Shown: positions 1 to 7,079, counted from the stretch's first letter. The stretch is DNA of 26,355 nucleotides from a virus (IMGVR_UViG_3300009161_000195:1-26355); one strand, 5' to 3'. The notes: a model not told the origin generated them from the sequence alone. A program made the numbers and translations.

Positions 1-1
1 C

Positions 2-37
2 TCAACAGCCAGCAAGAAACGAAAGGTAAAGCGATGA
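2..37 (+). CDS. C-terminal end of an upstream gene (partial)
   Basis: An open frame enters from the left edge and ends at a TGA that overlaps the ATG of the next gene as ATGA, the junction type used throughout this phage. The visible tail is short and very basic (ending KKRKVKR). Nothing can be said about function. Another frame closes at position 29, so which of the two is the real upstream gene is uncertain. Confidence 0.3.
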   Translation, partial: STASKKRKVKR

Positions 38-936
38 GCTATAACGGCAGCGGAACATTCAACATAAACAGTGCTGGTCAGCCGGTCGTCGTCGGCACGG
101 TCATCACGGATACCGCGTTTAATTTGCTAACTGCGGATTTGGCTACAGGGCTATCAACGGCGCTCACGAAAGATGGGCAGACCACGCCCACGGCTAATAT
201 CCCGATGGGAACATTCAAGCTAACCAATCTCGGCGCAGGTACGGCGGTAGCCGATGCGGTTAGGTTAAGCCAGTTGCAGAATTTCGGCACGACGACTTTA
301 GTAACGATTTCAGGTACAAATACCATTACGGGAACCGTGTCGCCAAGTCTTACGGCGTATGTGGCGGGGCAAGTATTCTCCTTCATCGTTTCCGTTACCA
401 ATACAGGTCCAGCAACTTTAAGCATTGACGGGTTGGGTGCAAAAGCGATCACGAAAACGGGAACAATCGCGCTAGAGGCTGGAGATATGGTTTCTGGGCA
501 GGTAATCCTCGTCCAGTACGATGGCACGCAGTTTCAAATAATTGGCGGCGCTAAAGTCGCGCCTTCCCCAATCACAAACTCGCTTGGCGCTGATGTTGCT
601 CTCAACAACACCGCCAATTATTTTGATGGCCCAAGCATTGCTCAAGGTACTAGCGGAACATGGTTTGTGAGCGGTTCAGTGACTGTTTATGACACAGTCG
701 TTCCGGTAGGTATAAACGCAAAATTATGGGATGGCACGACAGTCATTGCAAGCGCCAATATGTCTGCGCTAACGGCGGGCAATCCTATTGTCATAGCCCT
801 GTCTGGATATATAGCGTCACCCGCAGGAAATTTGCGTATTTCTGTGAAAGATTTAACTGCCATCACCGGAAAAATTCTATTTAACCAGTCCGGCAATTCC
901 AAAGACTCCACCATCACCGCCATAAGGATTGCATAG
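34..936 (+). CDS. Tail-fibre-like structural protein
   Basis: 300 residues. The N-terminus (MSYNGSGTFNINSAGQP, then a stretch rich in T, A, N and L with TKDGQTTPTANIPMG) is the typical opening of many tail-fibre and tail-collar-associated proteins of phages of Gram-negative bacteria. The middle (about residues 90-170) is a glycine/threonine-rich beta region. The C-terminal part (about 180-300, from NSLGADVALNNTANYF) looks like a beta-sandwich found at the end of many environmental phage structural proteins. No catalytic motif is visible. AAAGG about 8 bases upstream supports the ATG start. Its place just before the lysis cassette fits a late tail gene. The receptor-binding role is inferred; that it is structural is fairly sure. 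Confidence 0.75.
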   Translation: MSYNGSGTFNINSAGQPVVVGTVITDTAFNLLTADLATGLSTALTKDGQTTPTANIPMGTFKLTNLGAGTAVADAVRLSQLQNFGTTTLVTISGTNTITGTVSPSLTAYVAGQVFSFIVSVTNTGPATLSIDGLGAKAITKTGTIALEAGDMVSGQVILVQYDGTQFQIIGGAKVAPSPITNSLGADVALNNTANYFDGPSIAQGTSGTWFVSGSVTVYDTVVPVGINAKLWDGTTVIASANMSALTAGNPIVIALSGYIASPAGNLRISVKDLTAITGKILFNQSGNSKDSTITAIRIA

Positions 937-938
937 TA

Positions 939-1505
939 ATGTGGCTCCGCCTCCTAGCCAAGTCAATCGCCTACGGCATAGCCTCTGTGCCGCTGTCGTA
1001 CATCCTGCCGCGATATGCGGAAGACAGGCTTGGCCCCTGCGACAACAACAATGACAACCGTGTCGAGCCTCGCTTGCCCGAGAAATGGGCGAACTTTATG
1101 ACCACGGACAACTCGCTGTGGGGCGATGCTGGCTGGCGTGAAAAGACTCCCGACTATAAAAGTCTATATTCGATGGGTGCTTGGCTGCGGCGTAATCCCG
1201 CGCAAGGTCTGGATGCAGGTGCGCTGGCTGCCCATATCAAGCCCAGTGACCTGATTGAAGTCGAGGGCAACCCCAAGGTGTCTGACGCTCCGCATGGTCT
1301 GGAAGGCCGGTGCTATGTGCAGATAGGCCAATACTGGAATCTCGTCAAGGTGACTTGCTTCTGGTGGCCCTTTGACGACCACTGCCTGAAAACCAATCTT
1401 GGGTGGGAACTCAAGACCTACGCGGAAGATGAAACCCGCCTTGTAACCCAACCCATTGCCCGTTTTGCTGCATCAATTCGACCAACCAAGTTCGTAACTC
1501 AATAA
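939..1505 (+). CDS. DUF7338-like phage protein
   Basis: 188 residues. There is a hydrophobic N-terminus (roughly residues 3-24) that could be a membrane anchor or signal segment. A region around DNSLWGDAGWRE followed by WLRRNP is the pattern I associate with DUF7338-type proteins next to phage lysis genes. The C-terminal half has several tryptophans and aromatics (FWWPFDDH) and may form a beta-rich domain. The gene starts 2 bases after the tail-fibre stop and precedes the lysis genes. No function is known to me. The family assignment is from memory of the pattern and should be treated as moderate. Confidence 0.6.
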   Translation: MWLRLLAKSIAYGIASVPLSYILPRYAEDRLGPCDNNNDNRVEPRLPEKWANFMTTDNSLWGDAGWREKTPDYKSLYSMGAWLRRNPAQGLDAGALAAHIKPSDLIEVEGNPKVSDAPHGLEGRCYVQIGQYWNLVKVTCFWWPFDDHCLKTNLGWELKTYAEDETRLVTQPIARFAASIRPTKFVTQ

Positions 1506-1514
1506 AAGGCAATC

Positions 1515-1928
1515 ATGGCTGAAGAACAAAAATCAGAAGGTGGCGAACTCGACCTAGAAGTTGCAGGTCAGAAGATTCGCACACGCGGCTATCGTCTTGT
1601 TGATCTGGCATGGCTACCCCTGCTGCTACTTGTGGCCTATATAGCTTCAATGCTGTATCAGCATGAGGCGCACTCACAGGCTGATGTGAAGGCTTCTGTT
1701 GATGCCAGTACCAATGTGGTAAATGCCATGAAGGAAAGCAACAAGGCACTCGTCGAGGCGCTAAAAGAGTCAAACCAGAACACGCTCGGCGCGATCAAGG
1801 AACTCGCAGCGGAACAGCGTAAATCAACTGCTGCCATGAGGGAAACTGCCTGCTTGCTCGACCCCGCCATAAAAGACCGCAGAGATGGGCGGGAGTTCTG
1901 CAAGCGCATGGTATCGGGTGAGAGATGA
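1515..1928 (+). CDS. One-helix membrane protein, holin candidate
   Basis: 137 residues. A charged N-terminus is followed by one clear membrane helix at about residues 28-48 (WLPLLLLVAYIASML), then a long polar helical region likely to form a coiled coil (about 50-115, many N, K, E, A and S) and a basic C-terminus containing two cysteines. AAGG five bases before the ATG supports the start. It ends with an ATGA overlap into the DUF5675 gene. Its place directly before the endolysin candidate makes it the best holin or holin-accessory candidate. It does not look like a classical holin with two or three helices, so the role is inference from position and topology. Confidence 0.6.
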   Translation: MAEEQKSEGGELDLEVAGQKIRTRGYRLVDLAWLPLLLLVAYIASMLYQHEAHSQADVKASVDASTNVVNAMKESNKALVEALKESNQNTLGAIKELAAEQRKSTAAMRETACLLDPAIKDRRDGREFCKRMVSGER

Positions 1929-2329
1929 AACTACAACTGGTGCGCGACGACACACCCGACGCTGACCATAACTTCGGCAAGTTTTATTTTGACGGAGAGT
2001 ACCTTGGAGAAACGCTGGAGGACAAAGATAGAGAAGGCGAGGCAAAGGTTGACGGTGACACAGCCATTCCGAGAGGTGTGTACAAGGTCATCGTGTCCCG
2101 TTCGGTTAGGTTTAATCGGAGAATGCCTGAAGTGCTTGGCGTCCCCGGATTCAGCGGAGTCCGCATCCACGGGGGGAACACTGAAGAAGACACGCACGGA
2201 TGCCCGCTGCTCGGACTGAGCCGTACCCCCACCGGAATCCGCAACTGCGCCCCGCCAAACGCAAGACTGTTGGAGATGCTGGAAGCCGAAGGCACTGCTG
2301 GCCGTGAAGTCTGGCTTGAGGTGCTGTAG
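1925..2329 (+). CDS. DUF5675 family protein, candidate endolysin
   Basis: 134 residues matching DUF5675: an N-terminal strand pair (KLQLVRDD, then GETLED), a central AIPRGVYKV segment, and the signature GVRIHGGN...DTHGCPLLG at about residues 77-97. The His followed by THGC about 14 residues later resembles the active-site arrangement of YkuD-type L,D-transpeptidases, where a cysteine is the nucleophile; that likeness is my inference. No lysozyme, amidase, transglycosylase or CHAP motif occurs elsewhere in the lysis cassette, so this protein occupies the endolysin position. It has no signal peptide, so release would need a holin. The GTG start of Rz overlaps its TAG stop by one base. Confidence 0.7.
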   Translation: MKLQLVRDDTPDADHNFGKFYFDGEYLGETLEDKDREGEAKVDGDTAIPRGVYKVIVSRSVRFNRRMPEVLGVPGFSGVRIHGGNTEEDTHGCPLLGLSRTPTGIRNCAPPNARLLEMLEAEGTAGREVWLEVL

Positions 2330-2787
2330 TGTTCCCCCTCTCCCCCACGCTCTGGATCTACATAGGCGTCGCCGTCGTAATAGCCGCGCTGGGTACTGCC
2401 GTCAAAGTACAGACAAGCCGACTGGACGCAGTGAAGACCGAATACGCCACTTTCAAGGCCGAGGTCAAAGCGACCGGGGAAGCTGCTCAAAAGCTGGCCG
2501 ATGCCCAGGCCGCCGCCGACAAGGCAAAAAAGGAGAACATCGATGCCAAGCATAAAAAGACTGTGGCTGATCTTGCCGATACTATTAAGCGCCTGCGCGA
2601 CAGCCGTCCCAGTGGCGATCTCGTGCCCGCCGCCCCCGCCAATTCCCGAAGTCCTGAAGTCGCCGCCTTCGACCGGGCCGAACTTAGCCGAGCGGTACGA
2701 ACTTTCGATACAGAAGTTCAGGGACTCATTGACGAAGGCGCAAAGGCAACCGTAGACCTGAACGCGGCGAAGGAGTGGGCCAAGTGA
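2329..2787 (+). CDS. Rz-like i-spanin
   Basis: 152 residues with a GTG start sharing one base with the upstream TAG. An N-terminal membrane anchor (about residues 6-26, TLWIYIGVAVVIAALGTAV) is followed by a long charged alpha-helical periplasmic region (KTEYATFKAEVKATGEAAQK, then an A/D/K-rich stretch). This is the standard architecture of an i-spanin, which bridges to the outer-membrane partner to disrupt the outer membrane at the end of lysis. The identification is strongly supported by the second lipoprotein gene nested in the +1 frame at 2543-2755. It overlaps the next small gene by GTGA. Confidence 0.8.
   Translation: MFPLSPTLWIYIGVAVVIAALGTAVKVQTSRLDAVKTEYATFKAEVKATGEAAQKLADAQAAADKAKKENIDAKHKKTVADLADTIKRLRDSRPSGDLVPAAPANSRSPEVAAFDRAELSRAVRTFDTEVQGLIDEGAKATVDLNAAKEWAK
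2543..2755 (+). CDS. Rz1-like o-spanin lipoprotein, nested in Rz
   Basis: 70 residues, entirely inside the Rz gene in another frame. The signal sequence RLWLILPILLSACATA has a clear lipobox (LSAC), so the mature protein would begin at a lipidated cysteine at about residue 18. It is followed by a proline-rich stretch (CPPPPPIPE), another hallmark of Rz1 proteins. The chosen ATG has AGGAG 7 bases upstream. A longer frame starting at 2501 exists but would put 14 extra polar residues before the signal sequence. Together with Rz it forms the spanin complex of Gram-negative phages. Confidence 0.85.
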   Translation: MPSIKRLWLILPILLSACATAVPVAISCPPPPPIPEVLKSPPSTGPNLAERYELSIQKFRDSLTKAQRQP

Positions 2788-2885
2788 TAATCGACCCTGA
2801 CGACCTGCCCGACAGCCTGACCTGCTTTGCCTGGGCTTTGACCCTGGCCTTTGCTGCCGGCGCGGTAATCTGGTTTAGCCGGTAG
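2784..2885 (+). CDS. 33-residue membrane microprotein at the end of the lysis cassette
   Basis: A short frame with a GTG start overlapping the Rz stop (GTGA) and an AAGGAG 8 bases upstream. It encodes a polar acidic N-terminus (MIIDPDDLPDS) and a single hydrophobic helix (about residues 13-31, CFAWALTLAFAAGAVIWF) ending SR. Size and topology resemble tiny lysis-associated membrane peptides, but I do not recognise a family. Its stop overlaps the end of the oppositely oriented gene at 2875-3183 by 11 bases. The SD and coupling make translation likely; a lysis role is only suggested by position. Confidence 0.6.
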   Translation: MIIDPDDLPDSLTCFAWALTLAFAAGAVIWFSR

Positions 2886-3183
2886 ACTCCCGCAGCTTGG
2901 CGAGGGCGGCACGGAGTAAGTCACCGTTTTTGTTTAACTCGTCAGCACCACAAGTGCAGCCTTCTTGCCTTTCGTCAGAGCATCCGTCTGACGACAAAGG
3001 ACAGGAGTACCAAGCGTCTTCGCAATCATAATGTCCGCGCTTCTTTTCTCCCGCCATCTTCTCCGCAGCCTCAATCATCGGAATGGCGGCTAGGGCGAAA
3101 TAAGCCAGCGTGTTCTGTTCCTCCAGCCCGATTGGGCCTTTCATCTTGCGCTCTGCCGCCGCTTTGACTTGGGATAGGTTCAT
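2875..3183 (-). CDS. Cysteine-containing hypothetical protein, last gene of the leftward operon
   Basis: 102 residues. The N-terminal half is helical (MNLSQVKAAAERKMKGPIGL; alanine-rich to about residue 48). The middle holds a cluster of cysteines and histidine (HYDCEDAWYSC, then DGCSDERQEGCTCGADEL), which may bind a metal. A short helix ends the protein. The ATG at 3183 is preferred to the GTG 18 bases upstream because GGAG lies 9 bases before it and it overlaps the stop of the small membrane gene as ATGA. I do not recognise the family and infer no function. Confidence 0.65.
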   Translation of the reverse strand: MNLSQVKAAAERKMKGPIGLEEQNTLAYFALAAIPMIEAAEKMAGEKKRGHYDCEDAWYSCPLSSDGCSDERQEGCTCGADELNKNGDLLRAALAKLRESTG

Positions 3184-3308
3184 TTGCCGTATCTCCGCCA
3201 CTCGTTAAACAGCATCCCAAATCCAAAGCAAGGAACCGCGACGATACAGAACCACACTAGAATGAGCATCGTTTTTTCAAACACTTGCCAGTATTGTTCG
3301 CAACTCAT
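3180..3308 (-). CDS. 42-residue membrane microprotein
   Basis: This small gene has a near-perfect ribosome binding site (AAAAGGAGGTGA, 4 bases before the ATG). Its ATG shares one base with the stop of the upstream gene, and its TGA overlaps the ATG of the downstream gene. The product has a short polar start (MSCEQYWQVFEK), one hydrophobic helix (about residues 14-34, LILVWFCIVAVPCFGFG) and a basic end (NEWRRYGK), suggesting a single-pass inner-membrane protein with cytoplasmic C-terminus. There is no recognised family. Small membrane proteins in early phage operons often target host functions, but here that is speculation. Confidence 0.65.
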   Translation of the reverse strand: MSCEQYWQVFEKTMLILVWFCIVAVPCFGFGMLFNEWRRYGK

Positions 3309-3508
3309 CACTTCACCTCCTTTTCCAACGCCTTACATGCCCGACAAAGCGCCTTGGCCTCTTTCTCGCTGCAAAGCGGATACCAGTGATTCGTGCGCGG
3401 CTCAATAATCATTGAGTGCGGCCTTAGACTGACCCAATGCTTATATAGGCGCATGGCTGACTTGATTACCCGTTCCTTCGGCGGTAGCGTTCCATCAATC
3501 TTGCTCAT
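3308..3508 (-). CDS. Small hypothetical phage protein (66 aa)
   Basis: 66 residues, basic, with a helical beginning (PPKERVIKSAMRLYKHW), a polar middle with H and W residues, and a C-terminal helix carrying two cysteines (ALCRACKALEKEVK). Its ATG overlaps the stop of the 258-residue gene as ATGA, and its stop shares a base with the ATG of the 42-residue membrane protein. It is therefore embedded in the coupled operon. No family is recognised. Confidence 0.6.
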   Translation of the reverse strand: MSKIDGTLPPKERVIKSAMRLYKHWVSLRPHSMIIEPRTNHWYPLCSEKEAKALCRACKALEKEVK

Positions 3509-4281
3509 ATCTTTCTCCCGTCGATTTCGGTGAGGATGGCGGCGGTTTCTTTCGGATTGTCAATGAATGGCCGACACTTTGTCACCAAGTCACGCATCCG
3601 CGTGACTTCGGCTTCGGCTTGCTCGGCGCGTTGCTCTGCTAAGTTAGATATTTCGTTGATGGCATTGCGCCACTTAACCAATTCGGCAAGTTCGCGCTCA
3701 AGGGTACGGGCGAAGTCAACTAGGTCAAGAATGGCCTCGTAACTCCACTTGGTCGGCAATGCCCATTTCGGATCACTGCCATCGTCGTGAGATTCGCGGT
3801 CGCTCACCTCGTCGTAAAACTTGTCAGTCCTCGGCGTTTCCCCCTCGCCGGTAACCTCGACAGGCTGGCCGCTGCTTGGGGCTGCATTAGGGGTTCCGTA
3901 TGGCCCGCATAGCGCATAGACAGCGTTCTGCACCAGTGCATCAGGGTCGTAGTCGTCCAACTTTCCACAGTTAGTAGCACCACGGATAGCCCATTGAACG
4001 GCAACCTTAACGGCATTGCGCTGCTCGTTGGATAAGGCGGGTGGCGGCACATCATCATCCCTGCCGACCTCGTACACTCTCGGCGCTGTGAGCCAGTGAT
4101 TCTTGGGCAACGGATAGGATGCGACAGCAAAGGCGCTGCCATCAGGCAATACCGTCACCTTGCCATCCTCTCCCTGCTCCCTCTCTGCCAGCAGGTCGGC
4201 AAAGGCGCGGAGTTCTTCCCTGTGCTGACAGCCTTCAAGGTTTGCTGTTGCTAGTATTTGTGCCGCCGTGAACCTGCTCAT
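3505..4281 (-). CDS. Hypothetical phage early protein with C-terminal coiled coil
   Basis: 258 residues. The N-terminus (about 1-45) is helical. A segment near residues 60-75 (YPLPKNHWLTAP) is of a kind seen in many phage accessory proteins of Proteobacteria. The middle contains a TPRTDKFYDEVS motif at about 149-160, and the C-terminal third is a long charged helix (about 185-235: DFARTLERELAELVKW, later AEQRAEQAEAEVTRM). This modular pattern is common in variable early phage genes usually annotated as hypothetical. It overlaps both neighbours by ATGA. No enzymatic motif is visible. Confidence 0.6.
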   Translation of the reverse strand: MSRFTAAQILATANLEGCQHREELRAFADLLAEREQGEDGKVTVLPDGSAFAVASYPLPKNHWLTAPRVYEVGRDDDVPPPALSNEQRNAVKVAVQWAIRGATNCGKLDDYDPDALVQNAVYALCGPYGTPNAAPSSGQPVEVTGEGETPRTDKFYDEVSDRESHDDGSDPKWALPTKWSYEAILDLVDFARTLERELAELVKWRNAINEISNLAEQRAEQAEAEVTRMRDLVTKCRPFIDNPKETAAILTEIDGRKI

Positions 4282-4475
4282 GACTTCTCCTTCAGGATTT
4301 CGGGGATGGAGACGTAATGCAAAATCGCCATCGCGCTATCTTCATAGCCCATTTCTTCTAGTCTACTTACTGCCGCCGCCATCGCCTTCCGCGCACCTTC
4401 CTCCCGCGCTGCGGCGAGGGCGTCATCGAAATACTGGCGAGTCACGGTGTATTCCACTGCCTTCGGGCTGGTCAT
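4278..4475 (-). CDS. Small hypothetical protein (65 aa)
   Basis: 65 residues, mostly helical: TVTRQYFDDALAAAREEGAR, then a second helix AMAAAVSRLEEMGYEDSAM. It begins one base after the stop of the zinc-finger-like gene upstream and overlaps the 258-residue gene by ATGA. AAGGAGG lies 6 bases before the ATG (minus-strand reading), which supports the start. No family is recognised, and the composition suggests a soluble cytoplasmic helical protein. Confidence 0.55.
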   Translation of the reverse strand: MTSPKAVEYTVTRQYFDDALAAAREEGARKAMAAAVSRLEEMGYEDSAMAILHYVSIPEILKEKS

Positions 4476-4476
4476 G

Positions 4477-4764
4477 TCAAAATCCTCCTTCTATGCAGCG
4501 ATGCGGCGATACGCGAATCCCGCACTTGCAGATGTATTCACCCTGCTCCTTGCCAAGCCGGTCAATTTCGTCGGCGGCTTCAAATATCATGTCGCGGTCA
4601 TCAGGATGCGTTTCACGATATACCGCAATCCGGCGCAGGTTCGCCGCGTGGTCTACCTTGGTGTCCATTGCTTCCTCCATTGTGTGAGCGCATCCGGGGT
4701 CGTACCCAAGCCAACTCTTGTCAATCCAAGCAGCGCCGCACTTGGCGCAAGAAAAGTTACTCAT
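4477..4764 (-). CDS. Small protein with two CxxC-like metal-binding knuckles
   Basis: 95 residues. The N-terminus carries NFSCAKCGAAW and then DPGCAH, and the C-terminus carries YICKCGIRVSPHRC. These two groups of Cys/His could bind zinc. The middle is helical and acidic (ETHPDDRDMIFEAADEIDRL), a pattern frequent in phage hypothetical proteins. I chose the ATG at 4764 over the one 18 bases upstream because AGGA is 8 bases before it and it forms ATGA with the preceding stop. Function is unknown; a nucleic-acid or protein-binding role is only suggested by the zinc-knuckle look. Confidence 0.6.
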   Translation of the reverse strand: MSNFSCAKCGAAWIDKSWLGYDPGCAHTMEEAMDTKVDHAANLRRIAVYRETHPDDRDMIFEAADEIDRLGKEQGEYICKCGIRVSPHRCIEGGF

Positions 4765-4928
4765 TTCAATATTCCTCTCCATGACGGTGGCGGTGTGCCT
4801 TTGTCGAGGATGTACTTACCCCGACTACGCAGGTAGGCGATAGCTTGTTCACGCTTCTCGGTGAGTCGTGCTTCGACGGTGGACACGGGCTGGTGTGCGT
4901 TGAGCAGGGGGTTGTAGGGGTTACTCAA
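4761..4928 (-). CDS. Small basic protein with a TTG start (55 aa)
   Basis: The frame is open upstream to a GTG inside the glycosyltransferase gene, but a strong AGGAGG lies 6 bases before a TTG codon at 4928, one base after the upstream stop. I therefore call the TTG start. The product (SNPYNPLLNAHQPVSTVEAR..., ending PPPSWRGILK) is basic, with a central helix around REQAIAYLRSRGKYIL. Its TGA overlaps the next ATG. No family is recognised. Confidence 0.5.
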   Translation of the reverse strand: MSNPYNPLLNAHQPVSTVEARLTEKREQAIAYLRSRGKYILDKGTPPPSWRGILK

Positions 4929-4929
4929 A

Positions 4930-5814
4930 TTATGCCTCCTTTTTAGTTTGAACACTAATACTCATTTCATTATCATAAGTATCTAGGTCAATCTCGGTAT
5001 ATTGCATACCAAAATTATCGACCCGATCAGAAAAGTCTGCATTTGGTTTGCGGATCAGCTTGTTCCGCTTGAACGGCTCATAATTGACGTTATGTTGCCA
5101 ACGGTTCCACTTCCACGTGATAGTCGCCACGTCAGGGTGCTGATCCACAAGAGATTGTGCCATTTTTAATCGGCCATTTTCGATCTCGTAAAGGCTTTCC
5201 GTATTCCCGCCTTTCATTGTCATTGTCGCCGTTTTGTCGCATATAAAGGCGTAGAAAAGAACCGTACACCAACCGTCCTTTAGAGCGCGAAGCGAAAGGT
5301 CAGTGTCCTCGTTGTAGCGACCTCTCCAGCGATACGGTAGATCATTCTGGATCAGGATACAGGAGTAAATTCTTGTATTTAGCGCAAACGGCGCAAGTTT
5401 GACCTTACGAGGCGCAAACATCCAGTACTGGAACCCGGCGATGGCCACGTTTTCATAGCGGTCCACAAATACCTCCGCCGCTCTAAACATCGCGCCGCTC
5501 TTGACCTTCAACTTCATGTTATTGTGAAGTCTAGCGAATAGCTTGATGTTGTCGTCAAGGATCCAATGCCGTTTTGCGCCTATCGAGATAGAGTGCTCCC
5601 ATACCCAATTGCGCGCAGGGATCCCGCCTTGGCCTAGGTTACTAAACGGCAGGACGAGAATCTTTTTCGGGTCGATCACGGCGGCATATTGTTCGTATTC
5701 TTGCGGCTCGACCACGATATGGTATGGGATATTTGCCCACTCCAACGCCTTTGATGTAAGGCGCGAATCCCATCTACCTTTCGATATGATATAGATTGGA
5801 TAATGCGCATTCAT
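4930..5814 (-). CDS. TET/JBP-associated-type glycosyltransferase (TAGT-like), candidate DNA base glycosyltransferase
   Basis: 294 residues with a GT-A-like layout. The N-terminus [12 protein letters not shown] (about 6-17) followed by [13 protein letters not shown] (31-43) and GIPARNW (64-70) is the signature I know from the TET-associated glycosyltransferase group in phages. A metal-binding DxD-like element ILDDN is at 85-89 and an acidic [11 protein letters not shown] motif at 166-176 is placed like the catalytic/acceptor ED motif of GT-A enzymes. Known family members are predicted or shown to glycosylate hydroxymethylated bases in phage DNA. Its ATG overlaps the stop of a UDP-glucuronate decarboxylase, so donor supply and transfer are probably coupled. 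No TET/JBP or hydroxymethylase gene is in the window. A polysaccharide-directed role is the main alternative. Confidence 0.7.
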   Translation of the reverse strand: MNAHYPIYIISKGRWDSRLTSKALEWANIPYHIVVEPQEYEQYAAVIDPKKILVLPFSNLGQGGIPARNWVWEHSISIGAKRHWILDDNIKLFARLHNNMKLKVKSGAMFRAAEVFVDRYENVAIAGFQYWMFAPRKVKLAPFALNTRIYSCILIQNDLPYRWRGRYNEDTDLSLRALKDGWCTVLFYAFICDKTATMTMKGGNTESLYEIENGRLKMAQSLVDQHPDVATITWKWNRWQHNVNYEPFKRNKLIRKPNADFSDRVDNFGMQYTEIDLDTYDNEMSISVQTKKEA

Positions 5815-6758
5815 AGCGTATCGAAATAGGCGATTGTTTTAGCCAAACCTGTTTCCAGATTTATAGTCGGAGACCAGCCGAGAAGCGAACGGGCACAGCT
5901 AATATCTGGCAAACGCTGCTTCGGATCGTCTTGCGGCATAGGTAGGTAGATCAGTTCGGACTTGGAGTTTGTTTTTTCCATAATCCGCAAGGCGATCTCC
6001 ATGATTTTGTATTCCACTGGATTACCGATGTTGATCGGACCAGGAAATTCAGCGGACATGTTCATCATCTTTACCAGTCCGTCAATCGTGTCGCTCACAT
6101 AGCAAAAAGAGCGCGTTTGCTTTCCCTCGCCATAAATCGTGATCGGCTTATCGTTCAAAGCCTGAATGATAAAGTTGGAGATTACCCGGCCATCGTTTGG
6201 ATGCATCCCCGGTCCGTAGCTGTTAAAGATGCGCGCCACCTTGATTTCCGTCTTGTATTGGCGGTAATAGTCAAAAAATAGGGTTTCTGCGCATCGCTTG
6301 CCTTCGTCATAGCAGGACCTGATACCGATCGGATTCACGTTCCCCCAGTAGTCCTCCCGCTGTGGGTGAACTGAAGGATCGCCATAGACCTCGCTAGTCG
6401 AGGCCTGAAGGATTCTCGCCCCACAGCGTTTGGCGAGTCCAAGCATATTGATTGCGCCGTGAACGCTGGTTTTTGTCGTCTGGACTGGATCATGCTGGTA
6501 ATGGATAGGCGATGCCGGGCACGCCAGGTTGTAGATTTCGTCCACTTCGGCGTAAAACGGGAAAGTCACGTCATGACGGATGAACTCGAAACGCGGGTTT
6601 GGGAGTAGCTTGGCGATGTTGTCCTTCGTTCCCGTGAACAGGTTATCCATGCAGATCACGTCGGCGCCGTCCTCGAGAAGCCTAGTGCAGAGATGGCTAC
6701 CTAGAAAACCTGCTCCACCCGTTACAAGGATGCGCTTTCTTTGGCTATAGTTCCTCAT
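5811..6758 (-). CDS. uxs: NAD-dependent UDP-glucuronate decarboxylase (UDP-xylose synthase)
   Basis: 315 residues, an extended short-chain dehydrogenase/reductase. The Rossmann glycine motif [11 protein letters not shown] is at about 13-23, the acidic residue binding the NAD ribose follows in ICMDNLF, the catalytic STSEVYGD is at 120-127, and Tyr150/Lys154 sit in RSCYDEGKR, a sequence typical of the UXS subfamily. UXS enzymes convert UDP-glucuronate to UDP-xylose and CO2 via a 4-keto intermediate. Length fits the family catalytic domain. The ATG at 6758 has GGAG 6 bases upstream; an earlier ATG (6770) has none. It overlaps the previous gene by 14 bases and the glycosyltransferase by ATGA. UDP-xylose (or a derived pentose) is the likely donor for the neighbouring enzyme. 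A related epimerase specificity is possible. Confidence 0.85.
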   Translation of the reverse strand: MRNYSQRKRILVTGGAGFLGSHLCTRLLEDGADVICMDNLFTGTKDNIAKLLPNPRFEFIRHDVTFPFYAEVDEIYNLACPASPIHYQHDPVQTTKTSVHGAINMLGLAKRCGARILQASTSEVYGDPSVHPQREDYWGNVNPIGIRSCYDEGKRCAETLFFDYYRQYKTEIKVARIFNSYGPGMHPNDGRVISNFIIQALNDKPITIYGEGKQTRSFCYVSDTIDGLVKMMNMSAEFPGPINIGNPVEYKIMEIALRIMEKTNSKSELIYLPMPQDDPKQRLPDISCARSLLGWSPTINLETGLAKTIAYFDTL

Positions 6759-7077
6759 TTTTTTCTCCATCTTGGATGTAGATTTTATTGCGTGCCACGA
6801 GGTAGTCGGCTTCGGGGTACCAAAGTGAACGTGTATTCATTGTAATGGTTTGGCCGATCACTTGGGCAAACTTCTCGACGTTTTCGCGGTTCTCAAAATG
6901 AACGATCAAGGTCTTGAACGGCTGGAGATCGTTTTGGACGAACTCCGGCATTCCTTTCCATTCGTCCTTCCACGGCTCCTCGAATCCAAAAAGCGAGATT
7001 TGCGATTGCTCAAATTTCTCGCGCTTTTCCTTCTCCTCTTCGGTTTCGGTAACTTGCTCTGTCGGTATGTTTTCCAT
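6745..7077 (-). CDS. Small conserved phage protein upstream of the sugar genes
   Basis: 110 residues. The N-terminal 30 are highly charged ([15 protein letters not shown]). They are followed by [19 protein letters not shown] and an alpha/beta segment [20 protein letters not shown]...[12 protein letters not shown] recall the latter as a small domain recurring in phage and plasmid proteins near DNA-modification genes, without a known function. The ATG at 7077 is 2 bases after the SSB stop and lacks a strong SD, so it is probably translated by coupling. A TTG at 7083 is an alternative start. Confidence 0.6.
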   Translation of the reverse strand: MENIPTEQVTETEEEKEKREKFEQSQISLFGFEEPWKDEWKGMPEFVQNDLQPFKTLIVHFENRENVEKFAQVIGQTITMNTRSLWYPEADYLVARNKIYIQDGEKNEEL

Positions 7078-7079
7078 GG

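Noticed and set aside
1984-2553. Antisense frame of 189 codons opposite the DUF5675 and Rz genes
   Set aside because: No ribosome site or coupling, and serine/proline-rich shadow composition.
6759-6770. Earlier ATG of the UDP-glucuronate decarboxylase at 6770
   Set aside because: It lacks a ribosome site; the ATG at 6758 has GGAG 6 bases upstream and adds no missing domain residues.
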